A stretch of 14,879 nt of DNA. Source: CAYVUM01 sp964454795. GTDB lineage: Bacteria > Pseudomonadota > Alphaproteobacteria > Rhodospirillales > Defluviicoccaceae. The position numbers and the translations under genes were made by a program. The DNA lies in assembly GCA_964454795.1 (NCBI GenBank), contig CAYVUM010000084.1, positions 1 through 14,879 on the forward strand. The letters are read 5' to 3'. Below the pieces are notes generated by a model that worked only from the letters and a program-made list of their open reading frames with translations, was not told the origin of the DNA and did no database searches. Each line of letters opens with the position of its first letter. The first letter of the stretch is position 1. Positions 1 through 6,618 of the stretch are shown here, piece by piece.

Positions 1-2
1 AA

Positions 3-83
3 AGGTCCGGGACCCGCCCGCCGCTCCGCCGCCCGCAACAGTACCACAACCCTGGCAACAGAGGTGTAGCCATGGTCGAGTAG
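3..83 (+). other. Possible 3' tail of an upstream coding sequence (weak)
   Basis: Frame 3 is open from the window edge to a TAG at 81-83 and would encode 26 residues ending in GVAMVE. Its third codon positions are strongly G/C-rich, as in the true genes here, and the other two frames fit that pattern less well. The fragment is too short to assign to a family, and the other frames are also open for a while, so this is only a candidate. The rest of 84-191 shows no convincing gene. It contains GC-rich inverted segments (for example CTCCG at about 96 pairing with CGGAG at about 110) but no clear T-tract terminator for either flanking gene. Confidence 0.2.
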
Positions 84-191
84 CCTTCCCCCCTCCGTGT
101 TGCCGGCGGAGCTCAAAAACGGATGGGCCCGGAGCCGGTCGGATTCAACTCCAGGCCCGAATGTTACTGGCAAGCAGGTGGATTTGGGACG

Positions 192-764
192 CTACTTCTC
201 GCCCTTCACTTTGATCTTTTTGATTTTTTCCTGCGCCTCTTTGGTTTTCGGCAATTTGACCGTCAGGACGCCGTTCTTAAAGGCGGCATCAACATGTTCC
301 AGGTCAATGCCTTCAGGCAACCGGAACGACCTCTGGAACGAGCCGTAGCGCCGTTCCGACACATAGTAGTTGCCCTCTTCTTCGCTTTCTTCCTTTTCTT
401 CTTTTTTTTCGCCCTGAATGGTCAACAGGCCATCCGAAAGCCGGACATCGATGTCGTCTTCCTTCATCCCGGGCAGGTCGGCACGGATTTGGATTTCCTT
501 ATCCTTGTCGACCACGTCAACGGCCCCGATGCCCGAACTCCAACCGAACGGCGAACCGCGGAAGGGCTCGAATGCTCCGGCGAACGGCGTCATCATCCCC
601 CGGGCGCGACGCCGGGCACGCCCCCATGGCCAGCCGGAGGTGAAGTCGTCGAACAACCGGTCCATTTCCTCACGCAGATGCGCGAGCGGCTCCAACGGCG
701 CTTCGAGGAAACCGCCGCGGCGTTCTTCACGCTTGACCGGAACAGCTTCTGATTTCTCTGCCAT
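192..764 (-). CDS. Hsp20 family small heat-shock protein
   Basis: A 190-residue ATP-independent holdase chaperone of the alpha-crystallin/Hsp20 family, expected to be cytoplasmic and to bind unfolding proteins as oligomers. The alpha-crystallin domain spans roughly residues 81-175, with the ADLPGM segment near 95-100, the paired strands around ERRYGSFQRSFRLP (137-150) and the family signature NGVLTVKLPK (164-173). A C-terminal I-x-V motif (IKV, 184-186), the usual inter-dimer contact, is present. The loop between strands is unusually charged (Lys/Glu-rich, about 119-130). The N-terminal arm is rich in Arg, Phe and Trp. The start chosen is the ATG at 762-764 because a strong AGGAGG lies 7 nt upstream; the frame stays open upstream but lacks such a site. 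The gene is divergent from an M48 membrane protease, another common heat-stress function. Length is somewhat above the usual 140-170 residues. Confidence 0.95.
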   Translation of the reverse strand: MAEKSEAVPVKREERRGGFLEAPLEPLAHLREEMDRLFDDFTSGWPWGRARRRARGMMTPFAGAFEPFRGSPFGWSSGIGAVDVVDKDKEIQIRADLPGMKEDDIDVRLSDGLLTIQGEKKEEKEESEEEGNYYVSERRYGSFQRSFRLPEGIDLEHVDAAFKNGVLTVKLPKTKEAQEKIKKIKVKGEK

Positions 765-771
765 CGCCTGT

Positions 772-788
772 CCTCCTTGACAAGAAGG
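772..788 (-). promoter_or_regulatory. Shine-Dalgarno-sequestering hairpin in the hsp20 leader (candidate RNA thermometer)
   Basis: Read on the minus strand, CCTTCTT (788-782) is followed by a GTC loop (781-779) and AAGGAGG (778-772). In RNA this makes a 7-bp stem with one U-G wobble and a 3-nt loop that pairs the whole Shine-Dalgarno of hsp20, whose ATG is 7 nt further on. Short stems masking the SD of small heat-shock genes are the known design of fourU, ROSE and cyanobacterial Hsp17 thermometers. The temperature response itself is inferred. The stem is not one of the classic ROSE or fourU sequences. Confidence 0.45.
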
Positions 789-915
789 TGAACCGGGCCC
801 CAACCTGTGGGCCTCACTTCCGACGATGCGGGACGCTGTAACATACCGAACGATCCGCGGGCTCGGCCGGGTCGAGTCACTGGCGTCGATCGTCCCGCAG
901 CGCAAACCTTTACAG

Positions 916-944
916 ACCTAGGGCTATTGCCGGGGCCATGCAAG
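916..944 (-). promoter_or_regulatory. Possible RpoH-like heat-shock promoter of hsp20 (weak)
   Basis: On the minus strand CTTGCA (944-939) and CCCTAGGT (923-916) are separated by 15 nt. They resemble the RpoH-type CTTGAA / CCCCATNT pair but with several mismatches. The position would give a leader of about 140 nt before the hsp20 start. A match of this quality can occur by chance, so it is offered only as the best candidate in the 231-bp divergent region. Confidence 0.25.
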
Positions 945-995
945 GTCTCCACGTTGGGGTGGCCATGGCAACGGGCCTGAAACCAACGGACTGCG

Positions 996-1976
996 ATGCC
1001 CCCGCGAACTGCCCTCCAACCGCTCGATGAGCGGCAGCGCCGCGGCCATAAGCTGCGCAACGCGCTTCACACCGTTCTGCTCCTTGGCGGCATGACCGCC
1101 CTCCTGGCGGGGTGCGCGTGGCTGCTCGCCGGCGCCGAAGGGTTACTCTGGGCGGCCCTGGGCGCCGTCATGATCCTTCTCTTCAGTCCGCGCCTGTCGC
1201 CCCGGTGGCTCCTTGCCATGTACGGCGCGCGCGAGATCGGGCCACAAGCCCTGCCCCAGGTCCATGACACACTGCGGGCGATCGCGCGCCGGGCCGAACT
1301 GCCCCGGGTCCCCAAGCTGTATTACGTTCCGAACTCGATGCTGAGCGCCTTCACCGTCGGCAGCCCCGACGAGGCCACGATCGGCATCACCGACGGGGCG
1401 CTGCGGGTCCTCAGCCTGCGCGAACTGGCCGGGGTTGTCGCCCACGAGATCAGCCATATCCGCAATCGCGACCTGTGGGTGATGGGCCTCGCCGATACCA
1501 TCAGCCAGGTCACCCGGATCATGGCGTTCGCCGGCCTGATCCTGCTGATCGTCATGCTGCCGGTCTGGCTGACCGCCTACGGCACGGTTCCATGGCTGGC
1601 GATTCTGCTGCTTGCCGCCGCGCCGACGATTGGCAGCCTGCTCCAGCTGGCCCTGTCCCGTGCCCGGGAATTCGAGGCGGATCTGGATGCCGCGGGGCTG
1701 ACCGGTGATCCGCTCGGACTCGCCGCGGCGCTCGAAAAGATGGAACGCTACCAGGGCAGCATGTGGGAGAAAATCCTGTTGCCGGGCCGGCGGATTCCCG
1801 ACCCGTCGCTGCTGCGCACCCATCCCTCGACCGAGGACCGCATCCGCCGCCTGCTCTCGCTGCTGCCCGAACGCGATGTTGAGCCCTTCCGGACCGCCGA
1901 AGCGGTCCACATCCCGCACGCCTATCCGCCGGTCCAGGGTCGGCCGCGGCAGCGGATCAGTGGTCTCTGGTATTAG
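996..1976 (+). CDS. M48 family membrane zinc metalloprotease (HtpX-like)
   Basis: A 326-residue peptidase of family M48, resembling HtpX, which degrades misfolded or damaged membrane proteins at the cytoplasmic membrane. Hydrophobic segments near residues 24-43 and 47-63 anchor the N-terminus, and two more lie at about 173-193 and 198-220. The zinc site HEISH is at 150-154 and is followed by IRNRD, as in HtpX. The third ligand is expected to be the Glu of SRAREFEAD (221-229). A THPSTEDRIRRL segment at 275-286 matches the conserved 'HP.T..RI..L' tail of the family. Length is slightly above E. coli HtpX (about 293). The first ATG of the frame is used; its ribosome site is weak, so the start is less certain than the identity. 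The gene is divergent from hsp20, and its stop codon lies in the first copy of a 13-bp tandem repeat. Confidence 0.9.
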   Translation: MPPRTALQPLDERQRRGHKLRNALHTVLLLGGMTALLAGCAWLLAGAEGLLWAALGAVMILLFSPRLSPRWLLAMYGAREIGPQALPQVHDTLRAIARRAELPRVPKLYYVPNSMLSAFTVGSPDEATIGITDGALRVLSLRELAGVVAHEISHIRNRDLWVMGLADTISQVTRIMAFAGLILLIVMLPVWLTAYGTVPWLAILLLAAAPTIGSLLQLALSRAREFEADLDAAGLTGDPLGLAAALEKMERYQGSMWEKILLPGRRIPDPSLLRTHPSTEDRIRRLLSLLPERDVEPFRTAEAVHIPHAYPPVQGRPRQRISGLWY

Positions 1977-2007
1977 CGGGGGGTATTAGCGGGAGGTATT
2001 AGCGGGT
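1969..2007. repeat. Three tandem 13-bp repeats carrying both convergent stop codons
   Basis: Three head-to-tail copies of GGTATTAGCGGG plus one variable base lie at 1969-1981, 1982-1994 and 1995-2007. Only the last base differs (G, A, T). The TAG of the protease gene (1974-1976) is inside copy 1. The TAA of the minus-strand GNAT-like gene (1999-2001, read as TTA on the plus strand) is inside copy 3. Each copy carries both a TAG on the plus strand and a TAA on the minus strand. Because the unit is 13 bp, successive copies offer these stops in all three frames. Confidence 0.95.
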
Positions 2008-2760
2008 CCGGCCCGGGTCAGCGGCTTCCTCGCCGCCGGAGGCCTGGTCGTCCGCCGCCCCGGCCGCCCGGGCCAGCGCTCCGGCCGAAACCGGAACGGT
2101 CGGCCGGGATGAGCCATTGAACGCGATGTGAACGTAAGGCCGGACCGTCGCGATCATGGCCTGGAACCGTCGGGCATGCACGAACAGCGCCTGCCCGACC
2201 GTTTCTGTGCGGAAATGCTTGTGTGCGCGCAAGGATGCCGGATTGAAGCGGCTGACCCGGCTGCAGGTGAACCGGTAGCCGCGGCTGCGCAGATAGGCAC
2301 TGGCGCCGTCCCACAGGGCGACGAAACCGGGACCCAGGCGAAACTCCGGAAAGACGTAGACGTCGAAGTCCCAGGCGGCGAGTTCGGCCGGCTGCGGCTC
2401 GAATACGCAACGCACCTCATCTTCCTGGTACGGACCAAGGCACAACCACAGGTAGCCGGTCAGCCGGCTCTTGCGGAACGCTCCCAGGCAGACCGTCGGC
2501 TGGGCGAAGCGCTGCGCGAGCCTTTCGGCGGCGACCGGCATTTCGGCAAGCTCGGGATCGCCGGGACCGATCTCCCGGACCTCGATCGATTTGGCGAGAG
2601 ACGAGGGAAGCCGCGCCGTCCCGGCCAGGGGCTGGACGGTCAGCGCATAGAAGAACAGCTGGATCGGAACCCGGAGCCGGTGGCACAGGCGATCAAGGCT
2701 GTAAACGAGCCCGGCGACCACACCGAATTCCCGAAGCGGACTGAGCACCCTGGCCAGCAT
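1999..2760 (-). CDS. GNAT-like N-acetyltransferase family protein
   Basis: A 253-residue protein that looks like a divergent GNAT-fold acyltransferase. Family-like segments are GPYQEDEVRC (109-118), WDFDVYVFPEFRLGPGF (130-146) and the stretch SRFNPASLRAHKHF (170-183), which corresponds to the region that contacts the acyl-CoA and acceptor in GNAT proteins. Similar stand-alone proteins, as I recall them, occur in proteobacteria and are sometimes annotated near cell-surface polysaccharide genes. The acceptor substrate cannot be told from sequence. The last 30 or so residues (after about 223) are Ala/Gly/Glu-rich and probably disordered. The frame is open to 2922, but the stretch above 2760 reads as non-conserved; the ATG at 2758-2760 has a GGAGG 13 nt upstream, a rather long spacing. 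The gene lies 239 bp downstream of mtgA on the same strand and converges with the M48 protease gene. Confidence 0.65.
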   Translation of the reverse strand: MLARVLSPLREFGVVAGLVYSLDRLCHRLRVPIQLFFYALTVQPLAGTARLPSSLAKSIEVREIGPGDPELAEMPVAAERLAQRFAQPTVCLGAFRKSRLTGYLWLCLGPYQEDEVRCVFEPQPAELAAWDFDVYVFPEFRLGPGFVALWDGASAYLRSRGYRFTCSRVSRFNPASLRAHKHFRTETVGQALFVHARRFQAMIATVRPYVHIAFNGSSRPTVPVSAGALARAAGAADDQASGGEEAADPGRTR

Positions 2761-2979
2761 GCGTGCCCCGCGTCCTCCCCGTCCTGCAAAGGCGGGATCG
2801 GTTTTCAAGCGGAAACGCGGCCGGATCACGCGCTGCTGTCGGCACGCCTTCTCTCGGAGCCGGCCATCAGCAACCGGGCGCCGCCTCCCGCCAGCCGATG
2901 CCGGCCAGAAAATGATCCGCAAGCCCGCGGAAACCCGCGATGTCTACCCGAGCCTGCAAGGCTGTGCAAGCGCACAACC

Positions 2980-3000
2980 ACCGGCCGTGCCATGGCCGGT
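2980..3000 (-). terminator. Hairpin at the mtgA stop codon (possible terminator or attenuator)
   Basis: On the minus strand ACCGGCC and GGCCGGT, perfect 7-bp arms around a 7-nt loop, begin at the last region of the mtgA stop codon. No T-tract follows, so it is not a textbook intrinsic terminator. It may instead stabilise the mtgA mRNA end or limit read-through into the GNAT-like gene. The rest of 2761-2979 shows no gene or clear promoter. Confidence 0.35.
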
Positions 3001-3689
3001 CAGCCGGCACAGTCGAGCAACGGTCCGAGATCCTGCATGCGCCGTTCGATAATCCGGGCGCTCCGGACCAGCGCCGGTGTCGGCCGCGCCGGCGAGCGCA
3101 CCCGGGGATTGGGCAGGGCGACGGCGATCAGCGCCGCCTCCCGCGGAGTCAGGCCCAGGGCACTCTTGCCGAAATAGTGGCGGGCGGCAGCCTCAGCACC
3201 GAACAGGCCGCGGCCGGTCTCGGCCACATTCAGGTAGACTTCGAGAATGCGCCGCTTCGACCAGAACAGCTCGAGCTGCGGGGTCATCCACACCTCGATC
3301 GCCTTGCGCACGAGGCCGCGCTCCGGCCAGAGGACGATGTTTTTCGCCGTCTGCATGGTGATGGTGCTGGCGCCGCGCGGCCGCTGCCCCGCTTGCCAGG
3401 CGCTGAACTGCGCTTTCATGGCCTCGAGATCGAAGCCGCGGTGGCGGCAGAACCAGTTGTCCTCGGCGGCGATTGCTGCCCGTGCGAGGTGCGGCGAGAT
3501 CGCGTCGTAGTTTCGCCAGGCCCGCTCGGCGCCATCCCCATCGAGCCAGCGGATCACCATCAGCGGCGTGACCGGCGGATTGGCCATCGCGTAGATCAGC
3601 ACCACGGCCGTGGGGGCGAACGCCACGAAGACACCGGCCATCACGGCCAGACGAACGAACCGGCGAAGTGCGGAACGTGCCTGGCCCAT
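3000..3689 (-). CDS. mtgA: Monofunctional biosynthetic peptidoglycan glycosyltransferase MtgA
   Basis: A 229-residue family GT51 enzyme that polymerises lipid II into glycan strands at the outer face of the inner membrane, without a transpeptidase domain. A single N-terminal membrane helix spans about residues 13-35. The catalytic block AAEDNWFCRHRGFD (74-87) contains the expected catalytic Glu76. It is followed by RGASTITMQTAKN (105-117), the helix KSKRR/WSKRRILEVYLN region (143-154) and the GLFGAEAAARHYFGK block (161-175) typical of GT51. Length is normal for MtgA (about 220-240). The ATG at 3687-3689 is preceded closely by AGGGGA; the frame continues upstream to 4013, but that part is Arg/Pro-rich and unlike the family. 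The gene is divergent from the Rieske oxygenase gene, with 152 bp between starts. Confidence 0.95.
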   Translation of the reverse strand: MGQARSALRRFVRLAVMAGVFVAFAPTAVVLIYAMANPPVTPLMVIRWLDGDGAERAWRNYDAISPHLARAAIAAEDNWFCRHRGFDLEAMKAQFSAWQAGQRPRGASTITMQTAKNIVLWPERGLVRKAIEVWMTPQLELFWSKRRILEVYLNVAETGRGLFGAEAAARHYFGKSALGLTPREAALIAVALPNPRVRSPARPTPALVRSARIIERRMQDLGPLLDCAG

Positions 3690-3841
3690 GGTTCCCCTGC
3701 ATTCACGCTGCGCGGGCGAGGACTGCCGCGACGCGCCCGGACTGTCAAGGCCGCTGCTCCCGGCCGTCCCCGCCGGTCTTGACTTGTCTGGAGCCGGGGG
3801 CGAAGCAGGATCGAGCACCAGCGCAGCGGCAGGAGAGCCCC

Positions 3842-4972
3842 GTGACCCCGACAACGATAACCGATCCCGACCAGGCGGACGCAGACGGCGGCGAAACCGC
3901 CGCGTCCACCGCGGACGAGGACCCGTTCCTCCGCGACCTCTGGTATCTCGCAGCCTCCGGCGAGACGGTGAAGACCGGCAGAACAACGGCGGTGACCGTG
4001 CTGGGTGAGCCACTGCTGATCGGCCGGGATGCTGCGGACGCAGTGTTCGCGATCCGCAACATCTGCCCGCACCGCGGCATTCCCCTCCACTACGGCCGCT
4101 TTGACGGCCGCGAGATCACCTGCGGCTACCACGGTTGGCGCTTTGATACCGCCGGCCGCTGCACGGCGATCCCGTCACTCACCCCCGGACAGCACTACAC
4201 CCTGGAGCGGATCCGCTGCCGGGCATTCGCCTGCCAGGAGGTGCAGGGCAACATCTGGGTCCACATGCCCCGGACCCGGACCACGCCCGATCCGGCGACG
4301 CTGCCCTCGCCGCCCGAAGTGCCGGACATGGGGCTTGCGGGTCCGGACGCCCGACCGAAAGTGGCGATCAACGTCGACGTACCCTGCACCGCTGACAATG
4401 CCGCTTATGGTTTGATCGATCCGACCCATGCCGCCTTCGTCCACACCTCGGCGTGGTGGAAGAAGGGCGCGACCACGCTCCGGCTCAAGGAGAAGCATTT
4501 TGAACCGACGCCGCTCGGCTGGCGGATGCGCCGCCATCCCCTGCCCTCAACGCACCGGGTCTACCGCCTTCTCGGCGACAACGTGACCTCCGAGATCACC
4601 TTCCTCCTGCCCGGGGTGCGGATCGAATCGATCCGCGGCGATCGCCACGCCGCCGTCAGCCTGACGGTCATCACCCCGATCGACCGGGAGACATCCCGGA
4701 TTCACCAGTGTCTTTACTGGACGGTCGGCTGGCTGAACCCTCTGCGGCCGATTATCCGCCGCTTGTCACAGGTCTTTCTTAATCAGGACAAAGTGGTCGC
4801 GGTCCGCCAGGCAGAGGGACTGGCCCACACCACGCGGCTGATCCTCGTCGACGATGCGGACACCCAGGTCAAATGGTTTGTCCGCTGCAAGCGGGAGTAT
4901 CAGCGCGCCCAGGCCGAGGGCCGGCCATTCCGCAATCCCGTTGAGGCCCGGACGCTGCGCTGGCACAGTTGA
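3842..4972 (+). CDS. Rieske [2Fe-2S] non-heme iron oxygenase
   Basis: A 376-residue oxygenase with the architecture of Rieske-type ring-hydroxylating or demethylating oxygenase alpha subunits. The Rieske cluster ligands are C75-x-H77 (CPHRG) and C94-x2-H97 (CGYHGW). The mononuclear iron site is seen as D193-x2-H196-x4-H201 (LIDPTHAAFVH), preceded by the usual Asn/Asp (DNAAYG, 185-190). The later NQDKVVAVRQAEG (314-326) resembles the segment after the catalytic domain in pheophorbide a/vanillate demethylase-like members. No reductase or ferredoxin gene is adjacent, so electrons must come from a partner encoded elsewhere. The substrate is unknown. The GTG at 3842 is chosen because AGGAGAG (3831-3837) sits just upstream; the frame opens earlier (3668) but that part overlaps mtgA and is not conserved-looking. 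The N-terminal 25 or so residues are Asp/Thr-rich and precede the Rieske domain. The gene converges on pmbA with 17 bp between. Confidence 0.9.
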   Translation: MTPTTITDPDQADADGGETAASTADEDPFLRDLWYLAASGETVKTGRTTAVTVLGEPLLIGRDAADAVFAIRNICPHRGIPLHYGRFDGREITCGYHGWRFDTAGRCTAIPSLTPGQHYTLERIRCRAFACQEVQGNIWVHMPRTRTTPDPATLPSPPEVPDMGLAGPDARPKVAINVDVPCTADNAAYGLIDPTHAAFVHTSAWWKKGATTLRLKEKHFEPTPLGWRMRRHPLPSTHRVYRLLGDNVTSEITFLLPGVRIESIRGDRHAAVSLTVITPIDRETSRIHQCLYWTVGWLNPLRPIIRRLSQVFLNQDKVVAVRQAEGLAHTTRLILVDDADTQVKWFVRCKREYQRAQAEGRPFRNPVEARTLRWHS

Positions 4973-4989
4973 CGCCGTCGGGAGAAGGT

Positions 4990-6333
4990 TCAGGTACCGG
5001 CGACGGTCATCCCTTCGATTCGCACGGTCGGCGAGTCGGTGCCGTAGAGAAACGCGAGATCGTCGGCGGCGCTCAGATTGGCGAACATCTCCTTGAGGTT
5101 GCCGGCGACCGTGACCTCGCTGACCGGAACGGTGATTTCCCCGTTTTCGATCCAGAAGCCGCCCGCCCCGCGGCTGTAGTCGCCGGTCACGCCGTTGATC
5201 CCGAAGCCGATCAGCTCGGTGATGTAGAAACCCTCGCGGATGTCGGAAATCAGCTCCTCGGGGGAGACCTTGCCCGGCATCAGGTAGAGGTTGGAGGCCG
5301 CCGGCGACGGCGGCGCCGACGTGCCGCGGCTGGCGTGACCGGTGGGCTCCAGGCCGAGCTGGCGGGCGCTGCGCAGATCGAGCAGCCAGGAGGTCAGCAC
5401 CCCGTCGTCGATCAGGTTCCGCCGGGCGGTGGCCAGCCCCTCGCCGTCGAAGCCGCGCGAGCGCAGGCCCCGGCGCCGGTGAGGGTCGTCGACGACGGTG
5501 ACGCCCGGCGCAAAAACCGCCTTGTCCATCCGGTCGGCAAGAAAGCTGGTGCGGCGGGCAACGCTGCTGCCGTTGATCGCGGCGGCGAAATGGGAGAGCA
5601 GCGAGCGGGCCGCCCGTGCCTCGTACACCACCGGCAGCTGCGCCGACGCCGCCTTGCGCGGATTGAGCCGGCGGACGGTCCGCTCCCCGGCGGCGCGGCC
5701 GAGGGTTGCGGGGTCGGGGAGATCGGCGCCGAACACGGCCGAGGCGTATTCGTAATCCCGCTCCATGCCCGTGCCGTTGCCGGCGAGGACCGACACGGCC
5801 AGGGCTTGGCGCGACCGGACACGGCTGCGCGCAAAGCCGTTGCTGGCGGCGATCGCCGTCCGGGTCAGGCTCCAGGAAGCCTCGCCGCCCTCCGAGTTGA
5901 TAATCCCGGGAACCGCCCGGGCCGCGTCCTCAGCCGTGGCGGCCCGATCAAACAACGCGTCAGCCGGAGGCTCGAGCGGATCGCAGCCGTCCACGTCCAC
6001 ATCCTCGTGGGCGAGACGGTCCGGATCGGCCAAGCCACAGAACGGATCCTCCGGCACGGCCCGGGCCATGGCGATTGCCCGTTCGACCAGCCCCTCGAGC
6101 GCTTCGGGGGACAGGTCCGAGGATGAGGCGATCGCCTGGCGATGGCCAATGAACACTCGCAGGCCGACGTCAGTCTCCTCGGCGCGCTCAACCTGTTCCT
6201 TCTCACCGAGCCGGCACGCAACCGCGAGCGACTGGCTCTCCGCGAGGATCCCGTCGGCGGCATCGGCACCGTGCGCCCGGGCGCGGGCAATCAGGTCGGT
6301 GAGGCGGTCGAAGGCGTTTTCGGTTTCGGTCAT
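4990..6333 (-). CDS. pmbA: TldD/PmbA family protein PmbA (TldE)
   Basis: A 447-residue member of the U62 family. PmbA (TldE) pairs with TldD to form a metalloprotease that, in known cases, processes peptides such as microcin B17 and degrades the antitoxin CcdA. The metal site is in TldD; as expected for a PmbA-type subunit no HExxxH motif is visible here. Family features are the N-terminal helical segment with ADGILAESQSLAVACR (26-41), GLRVFIGHRQA (57-67), the SRGFDGEG block (292-299) and the C-terminal hallmark TGDYSRGAGGFWIENG (383-398) followed by PVSEVTVAGNLKEMF (401-415). Length is normal (about 445-450). The ATG at 6331-6333 has AGGA about 8 nt upstream; a GTG at 6456 would add 41 residues that look non-coding. 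tldD is not in the window. The gene is divergent from korA. Confidence 0.93.
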   Translation of the reverse strand: MTETENAFDRLTDLIARARAHGADAADGILAESQSLAVACRLGEKEQVERAEETDVGLRVFIGHRQAIASSSDLSPEALEGLVERAIAMARAVPEDPFCGLADPDRLAHEDVDVDGCDPLEPPADALFDRAATAEDAARAVPGIINSEGGEASWSLTRTAIAASNGFARSRVRSRQALAVSVLAGNGTGMERDYEYASAVFGADLPDPATLGRAAGERTVRRLNPRKAASAQLPVVYEARAARSLLSHFAAAINGSSVARRTSFLADRMDKAVFAPGVTVVDDPHRRRGLRSRGFDGEGLATARRNLIDDGVLTSWLLDLRSARQLGLEPTGHASRGTSAPPSPAASNLYLMPGKVSPEELISDIREGFYITELIGFGINGVTGDYSRGAGGFWIENGEITVPVSEVTVAGNLKEMFANLSAADDLAFLYGTDSPTVRIEGMTVAGT

Positions 6334-6618
6334 TTCGATGTCCTGTGCCGGCGTGCCCGCTGCGCTGGCGAGCGACGCCACTCTGGCTGGGGTGTTCAGG
6401 GGTGGTGCCGGGAGCAGCAGTTCCGGCAAGTGATTGCGGCGTTCTTCCCGGCTCACGATATCAGGGCCACAGAGGGCGGGTGCAACCGTCTGTCCGCGGC
6501 TGCGCGGCGGGTGGGAGCCGAGCGGTCAGACGCACTGCCCCGGCTTAAACATCATGGGTCCGGTTTTGAGCGACCGGGCCGGGTTCTCATTCCAGGAGAA
6601 AGCGTTCCAGCCTCCCCC
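6334..6618. other. Divergent intergenic region between pmbA and korA
   Basis: This 285-bp stretch separates the starts of pmbA (-) and korA (+) and should hold the promoters of both. Both strands have open frames running in from the neighbours, but neither encodes anything recognisable. An AGGAG at 6594-6598 on the plus strand is the only clear ribosome-site-like motif before korA. I see no convincing -35/-10 pair, sigma-54 element or strong hairpin. Confidence 0.5.

Noticed and set aside
2128..3177. Long plus-strand open frame of 349 codons opposite the GNAT-like gene
   Set aside because: It is antisense to a better-supported gene, runs across the intergenic gap into mtgA, and its product resembles no family. 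Long antisense frames are common in such GC-rich DNA.
3779..3807. TTGACT as a possible -35 element before the Rieske gene
   Set aside because: No acceptable -10 hexamer is found at 16-18 nt.
3668..3841. Upstream extension of the Rieske oxygenase by 58 residues
   Set aside because: It overlaps the start of mtgA, and the GTG at 3842 has a good AGGAGAG ribosome site.
4969..6126. Plus-strand open frame of 385 codons opposite pmbA
   Set aside because: It is a Gly/Arg/Ala-rich shadow of pmbA, whose minus-strand product is clearly conserved.
6142..6618. Upstream extension of korA by 159 residues
   Set aside because: The extension overlaps pmbA and lacks family similarity; KorA homologues begin just before the GDSGDGIQ motif.
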